Below, one piece after another: positions 10,456 through 20,588 of a stretch of DNA of 64,000 nucleotides. The notes under the pieces are model-generated. The model searched no databases and was not told where the DNA came from. It saw only the letters and a program-made list of their open reading frames with translations. Every line of letters begins with the position of its first letter. Positions within the stretch are counted from its first letter, which is position 1. The translations under genes and the position numbers were made by a program. Where the stretch lies: positions 382,752-446,751 of the forward strand of contig JAESIW010000180.1 in assembly GCA_016802295.1 (NCBI GenBank), read 5' to 3'. Origin of the DNA: Brachionus rotundiformis (taxonomy: Eukaryota > Rotifera > Eurotatoria > Ploima > Brachionidae).

Positions 10456-11084
10456 TATCCTATAAGTGAGTCATATTGTTATACAAAAATTTTGGGCTAA
10501 ACCTAGAGAAATCTTAATGATTACGATTTTATGATAAACAAAAAAATTATACAAAAATTTAGTCCTGTATTTAGAGAAAGTAAACTGTTTTATTTATAAT
10601 AACAATGCTTTAAAATAAAGATTTAGATTAATTACTTTGTTTAACTAAAAAATTTTGAATTTAAAAAAATTATTTTTAGTCTAAATGCGGTTTCCAAATA
10701 CATACTTTTGTACTAAAAATATTTTCAAAGTTGGTATTAAAATAAAGATAAAAAGCAATGTTGCGCTTTTTTTGAAAACTAAAAATTAATTTTAACTAAT
10801 TTCCTTGAAGAAGACTAATTATTTTGACTTCTAAATTGTTAAAATTTATTTTTTGTCATATTTTTAAATTGTTATGACCATTTAATTATTTTAAATGTTT
10901 GACTAATAATTAGACAAAGTATTAAGTTAAATATGAAATATAAAGACATAAGTAACAATTTTACATATTAATAGACAATTTTTGTTAATAATCTTTCAAA
11001 AAATAAATTTTAATCTATCGAAAAATGGAACGGCTAAAAAATTTTTTTGTAGGCTAAATTGAAAATTCCAAAACGAAAATTTTA
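10456..11084. other. Gene-free stretch holding only the right inverted repeat
   Basis: AT-rich DNA with no convincing frame; its only recognisable content is the repeat copy at 10871-10940. Confidence 0.6.
10871..10940. repeat. Right copy of the 70-bp inverted repeat
   Basis: Reverse complement of 4477-4547 with only a few differences; contains AATAATTAGACAAAGTATTA. See the left copy. Confidence 0.75.
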
Positions 11085-11433
11085 ATGGTTCTCGACTTAC
11101 TTCTCGATTTGATTATCATTTTGCTTATTCAAGCTAAATCAATAATTGAAAAGACTTTCAAATTCGTGGATATAATTTTAGATTTATTGACCAAGTCAGT
11201 GGCTACAATTTTTGGATGCTTTTTTTATTATGCTGACAATCGAGTTGTTAAAATTTAATATGAGTAGATTATTGGTGGCATTTGTCGGATTTGTGATTGC
11301 TTTAGTTGACTCAATATGGTTCAACGGCCGATCAGTATTTTATGTCAATCTAATGATTGGTTCAGCATGTTGTTTATTCTTTAAAGAATTAATTCCTGAT
11401 ATTATTAATCGAGTAAAACAAGTTTTTAACTAA
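11085..11433 (+). CDS. Possible small hydrophobic protein, frame-shifted or spliced
   Basis: Two overlapping plus-strand frames are both strongly hydrophobic. The first opens at ATG 11085 (MVLDLLLDLIIILLIQAKS...) and stops at about 11259. The second, shifted by one base, runs from about 11212 to 11433 and contains two membrane-like segments (LLVAFVGFVIALVDSIWF and VNLMIGSACCLFF), ending KELIPDIINRVKQVFN. An AATAAA signal at about 11513 follows. Together they would make a protein of about 110 residues with three or four hydrophobic segments. Either a splice junction I cannot place or a one-base frameshift separates them. No family recognised. Confidence 0.4.
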
Positions 11434-11914
11434 TTTAGTTTTGAAACTTGATATATGTGATTAAGCATTTTTAAATATCAATCAATATTATTTATCAAAA
11501 AATAATTTAATTAATAAAGTTATTAATTTATTATTCAAAAATTGCTTTGTATTTAAAATAACAGAACATTATATAAATTTAAATTTAAAATCTCAAGCTC
11601 AATAGAGTCTAAAGAGCGGAACTATGTGTTAATAAAAGTGGTAGAGGTGGTGTTTGGATTTGAACTAAAATGCTCCTCGTTTTTTCAGAAAAATCGACTT
11701 AAAATTTTACTAATTTACACTAAATTTATTTAATAATTTAAATATTAGGAAAAAAGTGACAAAAAAAAACAAATACGACAAATTTATATAATAAATCTAT
11801 ATAAACTTTGAATAATTGACCAAAATTTATCTTTTACGGTCGACAAAAAACTAGTCATACAAAAAAAAATCTTTAATAAAAATATCCAAAAAAGAAGAGT
11901 TGGAAAAATTTTTT
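11434..11914. other. Intergenic, no gene seen
   Basis: Contains probable polyadenylation signals for the neighbour on the left (AATAAA near 11513) and, on the minus strand, AT-rich 3' flank of the zinc-finger gene. Confidence 0.5.
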
Positions 11915-12916
11915 TCAACTATCTGTTAGCTTTAAATACTGCCTTACAGTTGAGTAATCGACGGCATCGTTGGTCTCGTCGGTCTGGTCCAAGATGGCAT
12001 CATTAACAAAAAAGCTACTATTGGCACTGCTGGTGGCTGTTTTGGGAACCGAGTCTGACTCGGATGATTTTTTATCATCTGCCACTTTTTTTACAATAGA
12101 AACCGTAGTTGTTGGAGACCTAGTCAAATACTGCTTTATTATATGCTTTTGTACATGGTTCTCTAGCAAGACATGTTCACTTTTGTCATACAACTTTAGG
12201 CAAAACATGCACGAGATTTTGGTTTCGTCACATTTTCTTACGTGACTGTCAAATTTTTTGCTGCTTATTTTACAAGACTCTATGGAAGTGAGACAGATTG
12301 GACACGTATACAAATCTTCTTGGTTGACAAGCAGATTTTCACCAAGACCACTGGTGCTAGAGCTGGCTATGGTTGTGTTATTTGAAGAGGATGTGGTCAC
12401 AGATGTGTACGGTGATGAACAAGTGTCCATCTTTTTGCCATTCTTTACCACTAAATATTGAAGTTGCTTTTTTTGTTCCTTTAACTTGTTTTTTATTAGC
12501 TCGCTTCGAGCCTTAAAATCACCGAGCTCATTAGCCAAATCAGCCAGCCGGACATCACCTTCTTTCTTCTCCACTCGTTGCCGAAGGCTGTCTACATGGC
12601 TGAATAGACTGGCACCGAAGCGAGCCTCGAAATCTGGTACAAACGAACATTGATAAAGAATCCTCAGCTGTTCACTCAGAGCGCTAATAATTTGCGCTGC
12701 TGAAGGATCAGCTTGGGCGAGCAAATTTTCCAACTTGTTGGTAAAATATCGCACAGAGCTTTCCTGTTCTTGTTTTATATCATCAATTAGCTTTTCTGTT
12801 TGTTGGCGGTGATTATCCAGAGCTGTTTTGTCGCTGCTCAAGCTGTGTATCTTTCTCAATAGGACTTGGTAAGCATTCTCATATTCTGCACACTTGAGAC
12901 AATTTGGTGTTGTCAT
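11915..12916 (-). CDS. Coiled-coil protein with two C-terminal zinc fingers (CALCOCO/TAX1BP1-like)
   Basis: Single-exon frame of 333 residues. Residues about 10-165 are heptad-rich and charged (coiled coil), followed by a Ser/Thr-rich linker. Two closely spaced zinc fingers follow at about 203-260: CPIC followed later by HVRKC (C-x2-C...H-x3-C), then CMFC followed by HVQKH (C-x2-C...H-x3-H). A coiled coil ending in paired CPIC fingers with a histidine helix is the arrangement seen in CALCOCO/TAX1BP1-type proteins, where such fingers bind ubiquitin; other CPIC-finger families remain possible. The tail is Ser/Asp-rich and unstructured. An N-terminal CLKC motif is also present. The GC content is higher than the flanks, which supports real coding. 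Function in ubiquitin or autophagy signalling is an inference. Confidence 0.7.
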   Translation of the reverse strand: MTTPNCLKCAEYENAYQVLLRKIHSLSSDKTALDNHRQQTEKLIDDIKQEQESSVRYFTNKLENLLAQADPSAAQIISALSEQLRILYQCSFVPDFEARFGASLFSHVDSLRQRVEKKEGDVRLADLANELGDFKARSELIKNKLKEQKKQLQYLVVKNGKKMDTCSSPYTSVTTSSSNNTTIASSSTSGLGENLLVNQEDLYTCPICLTSIESCKISSKKFDSHVRKCDETKISCMFCLKLYDKSEHVLLENHVQKHIIKQYLTRSPTTTVSIVKKVADDKKSSESDSVPKTATSSANSSFFVNDAILDQTDETNDAVDYSTVRQYLKLTDS

Positions 12917-14018
12917 TTTGAGTCAAAAATCTAAAATTCAAACAAGTCTTTTTAAGATTAGTATTAATTCATAAAGCTGTGTATATAAAATTGAATAATT
13001 TGTCTAGAAATTGGCTTGTAACGTTGAACCAACTTATCCAGCACTCTGTACGAGATTTATAATTTTATTTTTTAACAAAAATTTTAATTGTATGCTATTG
13101 AATTTTTTTATTAAGCAAAATATTAATTCAAAGAGAATTTTAACTTTTAATTTAAATTTTATTAAGTTTAATTTCAAATAATTATTTTAAGTTTTTGTTT
13201 GGTTTTTAATTGTATCAAGGGTCAATTTATCTTCAGGGACCTAAGTCGAAATCATAGATTAAATCTAATAATTATAGACATAGTGTCATCATTAGATAAA
13301 TTAATTAATTTTTTATTTAAATTGGGTACTTTTCAGTATAGCGTATATTATTTTGAAAATTATCATTTTTAATCAGAAAAAAATGTCATCACAGTACCCG
13401 TTGAAGAATTTTAACTCGGATCAGTCAATTTAAAAGTCTAATCATGGACTAGTCTCAGGTGAAACACGGATAAGTGAACATCACTTCGAGTTAATTCTCC
13501 TAATATTAAAATTAATTTTTTTTTTAAATTAAAATTAGCTGTAGATTTTAATTTTGGAAATGCTTAAATGCTCGTTTTATATCTGCAGCATCTAACTAGT
13601 CAATTCATATGCTAACAATTTTGTTCAGTCGAAGGAATTCAGTTTATTTTGATTAAGATAACGACTCTAAAATTGTCTGATTTTTTTAAATTAAAATAAA
13701 ATATTAATAAGACTAAATTCTTATCTTATATTTGTTTAATTATTTTTATAAATTCGTAGGTCTCAAGCAAAATTTATAATTTAACAATCATTTAATCATT
13801 TAATATAATATTAATTCGTTACAAACTTGGCAATCTTAAAAACGCTAATATATATATTTTTTTAATTTTATCTTGTAAATTGCTTATTCTTTGTAATAAA
13901 AAGTTGGTAAAACTAATAAAACAAGAAGATTTACGTAAGTTCAGATTACCTAAGTCGAAAATTTTATCTAAATAAAATCCTTTTATTACAATTATTTACC
14001 TATTACTAGATTCGGAAT
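12917..14018. other. Intergenic, no gene seen
   Basis: AT-rich; probably holds the promoter of the zinc-finger gene (minus strand) at its left edge. The last 10 bases (GATTCGGAAT, 14009-14018) are the target site of the LINE insertion. Confidence 0.5.
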
Positions 14019-15260
14019 CCTCTACCTCGTCTAAAACCTGCTTGTTCTTCTCTAAGTATAACATCCAAGGAGTTCCTGATTCTTTCCAGTATTACGACGA
14101 GGTAGAGGATGTATAGATCAGATATTTACACTTAGGAACATCATAGAACAAAGTCTGGAATGGAATAGCCCCCTGTATCTTAACTTCATTGACTTCAAGA
14201 AAGCCTTTGATAGCATACACAGAGAAACCTTGTGGGCAATATTAAGATCTTATGGCCTGCCACAGAAGATAGTTAACTTGATAAAACTCTTCTATGAGAA
14301 TTTCGAGTGTAACGTGATTCTGGAAAAAGGTAAATCTGAGAGTTTCAAAGTGTGTACAGGAGTCAGACAAGGGTGCGTTCTCTCTCCGACACTATTTCTA
14401 ATACTGATTGACTTTGTCATGAAGAAAACTACTGTTAGTGCGAGAGGTATTCAATGGGGATTAACTGCAAAGCTTGAAGACTTAGACTTTGCGGATGATC
14501 TAGTGCTAATATCTAATACAGAAGCACATATGCATATGAAGACGCAAGACTTGGCGAACAACGCTAAACCAACCGGACTCGAAATAAATGGAGACAAAAC
14601 GAAAATTATGTGCATAAACACCAAATTGGATAGCCCGATCAGCATCGATGGTACACAAATCGAGTGTGTAAATGAGTTCACATACCTAGGTAGCACTATC
14701 AGCACAACGTTGGGAACATACAGAGACATTAAGAATAGACTTGCTAAAGCAAAGAGCGTCTTTGCTAGACTCCGACCAGCATGGAAATCAAAACTTAAAC
14801 TATACAACAGTGTAGTAAAAGCAAAATTGATGTACGGAAGTGAATGTTGGGGGATGAGTGAATCTGACAAGAAAAGCCTTAACACCTTCCACACTGGAAG
14901 CCTGCGGAGGATTCTCGGAATACACTGGCCTGAGACATTGTCAAATGCTGAGCTTTACACAAGAACAAATTCAGAACCATTAAGTCAATGCATTAAGAAC
15001 AAAAGACTACGATGGCTCGGGCATGTACTTAGAATGAAAGAAACACGGATACCAAAAAAGGCCCTTCAATGGACACCCCAAGGGCGCCGTAAGGTAGGAC
15101 GACCAGCAGTAACATGGAGGTCAACAATCACGAAAGAGCTCATCGAAATGGGTATGACATGGGGAGAAGCAAGGGTAAAGGCAAAAGATCGACTTGAGTG
15201 GAAATCAAAAGTAATGACCCTATGCTCCACAAGGAGTGAATAAGGAAAAAAAAAAAAAAA
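14019..15260 (+). mobile_element. 5'-truncated, 5'-inverted non-LTR retrotransposon with TSD and poly-A
   Basis: A LINE insertion flanked by the direct repeat GATTCGGAAT (14009-14018 and 15261-15270) and ending in a run of about 16 A. The coding part reads in one frame from about 14098 to 15243: fingers/palm with FIDFKKAFDSIHRETLW, VRQGCVLSPTLFLI, the catalytic FADDLVLIS, then a C-terminal segment with LRRILGIHWPE, KRLRWLGHVLRM and GRRKVGRPAVTW. The first 80 bases are inverted: reversed, 14019-14098 encodes ILERIRNSLDV, then EEQAGFRRGRG, exactly the RT residues that should precede GCIDQIFTLRN. This is the product of twin priming. Endonuclease and upstream RT are absent because of truncation, so it cannot move itself, but the RT frame has no stop, so it is young. 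Clade is RTE/CR1-like by feel, not determined. Confidence 0.92.
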
Positions 15261-15270
15261 GATTCGGAAT

Positions 15271-17218
15271 TATTTAAATCAAAGAGATATCTATTTTAAT
15301 AAAATTTAAAATATATATTTTGCTATTAAAGTAGATATTTTCCTGTTTTTATCCTACAATATGAACTTATTCCCAATACCACCCTAATTAACTCTTTAGT
15401 GATTTTTGATCTTCATGTTTCTGCAGGTCATCCTACTTTACATCACCCTTGAAATGTCCACATTGTATACCTCTTAAGATGGCAGATGCTTTCTTAATTA
15501 GCTTTGAAAATGTTATTGATTGGGCATCAAAAATGCACTGTAGACAGATCCAAATTTTGGAAACTCAGTTTTCATATTTTTGTTTTTGCATTCAATTATT
15601 CAATTTATAATAGCCCTTCAAAATATGAGACAAATGAATATTTTAAACTACCTTAAAAATTAATAAATTCATTTCCCATTAATTATTTTTAGTTTTTTAT
15701 TATCTCTCTTAAATCTCAAAAATTTACTTCTGAAATATTTGTGACATTAAATTTAATTAAAAAGTTAAAAAGTAATATATTTAGATTCTAATATTTTTGC
15801 AGATAATTAGTGGCCACCCAAGCCTATTCAAATACAGGTATTTGCTAAATTGAATAACTAGTTTCTCAATAGATTATATGATCTATCAAATAATACTGTC
15901 TATTGAACAACTTTTAATTTAGTACCAGTCTTAGTGATAGTAGAAGTTTTCCAACCTTTATCAATGTTAGTTTAACACAATTAAGCGTATGCCAAATTTT
16001 AAATGAGTTCCTATTGAATTGAGATAAATAAATTTAAGAACCAGCTCCTGGTCATATGTATAAAAAATTTGAACTTAATCAATGCGAAAGATTGAAGATT
16101 GGTATCTACAGTTTTCTGGGCTGTACTCTTTCAAACCGTGATATGTCTGATCATATCTTCTTTCTTCATTCATCTTTTTCAAATCTTTACTGAATTTGCA
16201 TGTCTATAAATTTTCTTTAAAGTGATTTTAAATGACCATTAAAATCCAATTTTACCTTAGAAGTATGGTCAAAAATTTATTCCCTAATTTAAGAATTTAA
16301 ATTAACAGATTAGAATTTTACAATTAAATATAAGATAACTCGCCGCCTTGGAGAATCGATTGTTAATTAGGTTCTTGGCCGAAGCAAAGTTTAGAAACCA
16401 TTTATCGAACCAATAAAAGTGCTTACAAGTTCTTTTAAGATACAATAGAAATTTAATTTTTAGGACTTAACAACTTTCTTTAATTAATTAAACTTTTGAT
16501 AATAAATATTGTATTTTTATTAGAATATAATAGGCTTAAGACAGTCCAAACCATTTTTTGTCCACTTTTTAAAAATTATTTATAATTGTATCTTTAATTT
16601 TCGCAATAAAACTAATCTTAAATAGATAACCATAAACTAACTAAAACAGTCTAGTAATTAGCTTAATTATTCTTTTGAACAATGGAAATATTATTAGTTT
16701 TTTATTTTGACAAATTTGATGCATTTTATTATAATTTTGAATTTATTTATCAATAGACCATAAAAAAGACATACAAAAGAGATTTAAGTTAAAATTAAAA
16801 ATTAATTTTCAACAAAAAAAGTTATTGTTGTAATAAACTAAATTGTTTATGATAATAAAACTGATTATATTTTTATATATTTGAAAATTTTTAAGATACA
16901 ATTTATTTAATTACTTTTAATCATAAGTTTAAATTTTTATAAATATTATTTTAACTTGAATTATGATAAAACTGTAAAATCTTACATTTTTAAGATTATG
17001 AATTCCTACCTTAATCATTTTTACGCCGAATTTCGTCAACTAATAGTCATTTGAACATACGTTTATAAAAATTATGTGAATATAAAATCTACCTTTGATT
17101 GCATTCAAATAATTTCTTTTTAATTGAGAAATTAAAATATGCCAAATTATGCTGGATTCTCGGCAAAAATTTTACTTGATACATCTTTTAAATTTTATAA
17201 TTAAACTTTTGAAAACAA
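15271..17218. other. Intergenic with one antisense LINE scrap
   Basis: Apart from the LINE piece at 15388-15460 I see no gene or repeat in these 1.9 kb. The last 200 bases are the 5' flank of the Arf-like gene. Confidence 0.5.
15388..15460 (-). mobile_element. Short antisense LINE fragment
   Basis: The reverse complement (AGGATGACCTGCAGAAACAT and following AAAATCACTAAAGAG) matches the GRPAVTWRSTITKE segment of the LINE at 15095-15140 and also the relic at 7430-7490. Only about 70 bp is recognisable. Confidence 0.6.
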
Positions 17219-17767
17219 ATGGGAAATTTTAATTTTGGTCAAGAAAAAAGAAAACAAAATGCTCAAATATTGATTTTGGGCTTGAACCATAGTGGAAAAT
17301 CATCGGTTTTTTTTGCAATGAGAGATAAACATAATGTTTTCACCATACCAGCGATTGGTTTTAACTCAGAGACTTTTTTAACTGATAATGAAGTGTCGCT
17401 GCGAGTATGTGATTTAGGAAATTATAAAAAAGTAAAGCCTACATGGAAAAATTATTATGAACAAAGTAATGGTCTTTTTTATGTAATTGATAGTACTGAT
17501 ACTTTCAGAGTAAACGAGGCTTCAGAAGAACTACATGGTATTCTTGAAGACGACTCGATGCGGGGCGTTCCGGTTGTTGTCATAGCCAATAAGCAAGATC
17601 TTCCTAATGCCATGACATGCAGCGATTTAGCTGAGAAACTTAGTCTTGAAAAGCTATCCAGAACTCAAAATAAGTGGTTTATTCAGAGCGCATGTGCTTT
17701 GACTGGAGAAGGGATTTATGAGGCTATGGAACAAATGGCCAAAATGGTAAAGGAAAATAAAAAATAA
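17219..17767 (+). CDS. Divergent Arf-like GTPase with altered switch regions
   Basis: 182 residues, intronless, convergent with the normal Arf gene at 17915. Gly2 is available for myristoylation. The P-loop GLNHSGKS fits GxxxxGKS, and NKQD and SACA (G4/G5) are intact. Switch I is PAIGFNSET, so the Mg-coordinating Thr of PTIGFNVET is Ala, and switch II is CDLGNYKK in place of WDVGGQ, so the conserved Gly-Gln, including the catalytic Gln71 position, is lost. From residue about 94 on, DNA and protein are identical to the neighbour over 268 bp, whereas the first half is strongly diverged. Known Arfs need that Thr and Gln for nucleotide-dependent switching and hydrolysis, so I infer a non-hydrolysing or pseudo-GTPase. 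It may be recently evolved or on the way to becoming a pseudogene, but the frame is intact. Confidence 0.85.
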   Translation: MGNFNFGQEKRKQNAQILILGLNHSGKSSVFFAMRDKHNVFTIPAIGFNSETFLTDNEVSLRVCDLGNYKKVKPTWKNYYEQSNGLFYVIDSTDTFRVNEASEELHGILEDDSMRGVPVVVIANKQDLPNAMTCSDLAEKLSLEKLSRTQNKWFIQSACALTGEGIYEAMEQMAKMVKENKK

Positions 17768-18185
17768 TTGTTTTTAAATAAATTTCTTGTAAATAAAATT
17801 AAAAATTATTAAAAGATTTTTTTTCTTTACACAAGATTTCATAAAAAATATATTTTGATAAAAATTTAACAAACAATGCTCAAAAATTGATCCTAAAATC
17901 TGTAAAATAAATATTTAATTTTTATTTTCCTTTACCATTTTGGCCATTTGTTCCATAGCCTCATAAATCCCTTCTCCAGTCAAAGCACATGCGCTCTGAA
18001 TAAACCACTTATTTTGAGTTCTGGATAGCTTTTCAAGACTAAGTTTCTCAGCTAAATCGCTGCATGTCATGGCATTAGGAAGATCTTGCTTATTGGCTAT
18101 GACAACAACCGGAACGCCCCGCATCGAGTCGTCTTCAAGAATACCATGTAGTTCTTCTGAAGCCTCGTTTACTCTGAAAGTATCA
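17497..18185. repeat. 268-bp identical inverted repeat joining two Arf genes
   Basis: Bases 17497-17764 and the reverse complement of about 17918-18185 are identical, synonymous sites included, with a spacer of about 150 bp. Just outside the tract the two genes differ at most codons. The tract corresponds to the 3' halves of both coding regions. Confidence 0.9.
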
Positions 18186-18481
18186 TTACTATCAATTACA
18201 TAAAATAGACCATCAGTATTTTGATAGTAATGTTTCCAAAGTTGTCTAATTTTTTTCTGACCACCGACATCCCATACAGTGAAGCTAACTCCTTTACAAG
18301 GCGACACTGTTTCTACATTGAAGCCAATTGTTGGTATTGAACATATATTTTCATTTAATTTAACTTTGTAGAGAATGGTTGTTTTGCCAGCATTGTCAAG
18401 ACCTAATAGCAATATTCTACTAGGGTTTCCTTCATTCCAATTTGAAAATAAATCAATCAGTCGTGAAAAATAAAGTCCCAT
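17915..18481 (-). CDS. Arf-family small GTPase
   Basis: 188 residues, intronless. All Arf hallmarks are present: Gly2 for myristoylation and an amphipathic N-terminal helix (MGLYFSRLIDLFSNW), P-loop GLDNAGKTT, switch I PTIGFNVET, switch II WDVGGQKKIRQLWKHYY, ANKQDLPNA and SACA. Arf GTPases cycle between GDP and GTP on Golgi, endosomal or plasma membranes and recruit coats and effectors. The insertion-like ILEDDSMRGVPVVVIANK stretch and the C-terminal MAKMVKENKN are a little unlike Arf1-6, so it may be an Arf-like paralogue and not the canonical Arf1. Its 3' half is identical to the convergent gene at 17219, which it probably donated by gene conversion, since this gene is the one that retains every functional residue. 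Confidence 0.93.
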   Translation of the reverse strand: MGLYFSRLIDLFSNWNEGNPSRILLLGLDNAGKTTILYKVKLNENICSIPTIGFNVETVSPCKGVSFTVWDVGGQKKIRQLWKHYYQNTDGLFYVIDSNDTFRVNEASEELHGILEDDSMRGVPVVVIANKQDLPNAMTCSDLAEKLSLEKLSRTQNKWFIQSACALTGEGIYEAMEQMAKMVKENKN

Positions 18482-19740
18482 TTTTAAATTTTTACTTTAA
18501 ATTTATTTTATTTTATCATTTTTAATTTAACAGAATCATATTTATAATCAATTTAATCACTAACTTTATTAATACGTGTTTTAGGATTTTAATTATTTTG
18601 AAACTTAATTTCGAACACGCTGGAAATTTTTACATTTAAAAAAATTATGATTCTATTTTACCTTCTTATATACACATTTTTATTAATTTAATAAAAATAA
18701 TTCATTATTTGTTGGTTTTAAATCCTAAGAAAATATTCAGGTCTATTTCGATTATTACATTCATCTCGATACTTTTTGTGTCGTGGGTCTCACTCTACCG
18801 TAAAGTCTTTTAGTATTAATGGTTATGATGACATATTGTTCTTTACCAATGAAGATTTTGCACTTAGCCAGTAGGCCTGTTGAAGTAATGTTACTGCTCG
18901 GTTAACCAATATTGTATATTTTGGTTATCCAAAAATTCTCCCTAGGTCCAAATAATCTGAAAAAATAAGAATACAAAAATTGGCTAAATTTTAATTTCAT
19001 TAATGTTAAAATATATGGAATGCTATTATTTTCTCAATTTATTCCAATATTAGTAGCTAATAATTTTTTAAAATTTAATAACAAGAATTTATTTGAATAA
19101 TTTAAAATTTACAGAAACAAATTTTCAACTTAATATTTGGCTAAATAAAATTAGCTAACCACTAAACCAAGCAAAATCAACATCACTAGCCTGTTGCAGT
19201 CTATGAATTCGGTTCGAACACTTTTATATCAATAAGAGCCATGAAATTATTCACTGTTCGTGGTGATATTGCTTCTTTTGGTAACTTATCAAATAAAATA
19301 AATATTTAATTATCAGATTATGATTTTGATTTCTGTTTTGATCAAAAAGTTTAGTGCCATAGAAAATATTTCAACATTAACAAAAAATTAGTACAAAAAT
19401 TTTGCTAATTTTTATATTATTAATTAGCTAATAACGATACAGATCAATATTTCTTTTTATCCCGCTACAGACATAGTTTAATTAAGAGTTAACTCTTTTA
19501 TGATAATTGAAAGGGGACTCAGGATCTAGATAAACTAAAAATCAGCTAAGACTTAAGGATTCAAATATAAAATTAATGATAATGACCAAGATAAGGACCT
19601 AGTGATAAATAACCTCCTCAATGCTAACATTGTGAAGTATGTTTTCCTTCGTTAAGAGGTCCGACTCCACTGCTAGGCCACCAAGCGGCGGTTTAGTACA
19701 ATCAGATCGATTTCACCAGAAACACAAGGCCTAAGATTGC
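18482..19740. other. Intergenic, no firm gene
   Basis: A minus-strand stretch near 18770-18900 is open for about 40 codons (including LLAKCKIFIGKEQYVIITIN) and could be a repeat-derived fragment, but nothing supports a gene. Confidence 0.4.
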
Positions 19741-19751
19741 TAATAGATAAT

Positions 19752-20423
19752 TAAAGACTATTATAATCCTTGGAGTCCATGTGAGTGACACTTTGGGCAC
19801 AAAGATTCAGGTGGATAAATCCGTGGCAAAAGCCAACTCCATGCTCGGGGTTCTTCGCAAGACGCTGGTCTCGAGGGATGCGTATATATGGAAACAAATG
19901 TACACTACGTACGTCAGACCGCATCTCGAGTATGCAATCCAAGCATGGAGACCACACCTCCTCGGCGAGATAAACACACTGGAAAAAGTTCAGCGCCGTG
20001 CCACCAAAGTCCAAACTCAACTCCGCGACATGACATAAGAAGACAGGTGACTGAAGTTGACAACGCTGGAGGAGAGGAGAGCCAGGGGTGATTTGATAGA
20101 AATGTTCAAAATTCAGAAAGGACTGGACACTGTCGAATGGCACTCCTCTCTACAAGTTGGACCGCCCAGAAGCGGGCATCGAGGGCACATCAGACCAGTG
20201 AAGGACTAGTGAAGAGCTAGTGAAGGACTGTCTAATCAGACGTAACGCTTTCCGCAACAGGGTAGCACGAATGTGGAACAAGCTACCAGATTCAGTCATT
20301 GATGCACCAAGTGTCAACTCTTTCATGAAGAGGATTGACGACCAAAGAACAGGCTGCTCATAGGACTCAGGTTCTCTTGCTGGAGTCATCCGGCAACTCG
20401 CAGTCATCCAACTACTACTACTA
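19752..20423 (+). mobile_element. 5'-truncated CR1/L2-like LINE fragment with TSD
   Basis: The plus strand encodes LGVHVSDTLGTKIQVDKSV, YTTYVRPHLEYAIQAW, LEKVQRRATK, then EERRARGDLIEMFKI and, after frame changes, RMWNKLPDSVIDAPSVNSF. This is the thumb and C-terminal region of CR1/L2/jockey-type reverse transcriptases. The 3' end is (ACT)n, a microsatellite tail typical for CR1/L2 and unlike the poly-A of the LINE at 14 kb. TAATAGATAAT flanks it at 19741-19751 and 20424-20434, an 11-bp target-site duplication. Stops at about 20036 and 20048 and frameshifts show it is dead. Confidence 0.85.
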
Positions 20424-20588
20424 TAATAGATAATATTAACTGATTTAAATTCAATTCAAAATTTTCTGATATCAAAGCTAAATAGAATAAGAATAATTTT
20501 ATTAAAAATATATTATACGAAAAAAGAATTAGAAAAAATCTAAATTAAATTTAAATTCTCAATTAGTTCAAAAGTAAAATTCATAAAC

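Noticed and set aside
14451..14894. 147-codon minus frame over the LINE
   Set aside because: Antisense shadow of the reverse-transcriptase frame.
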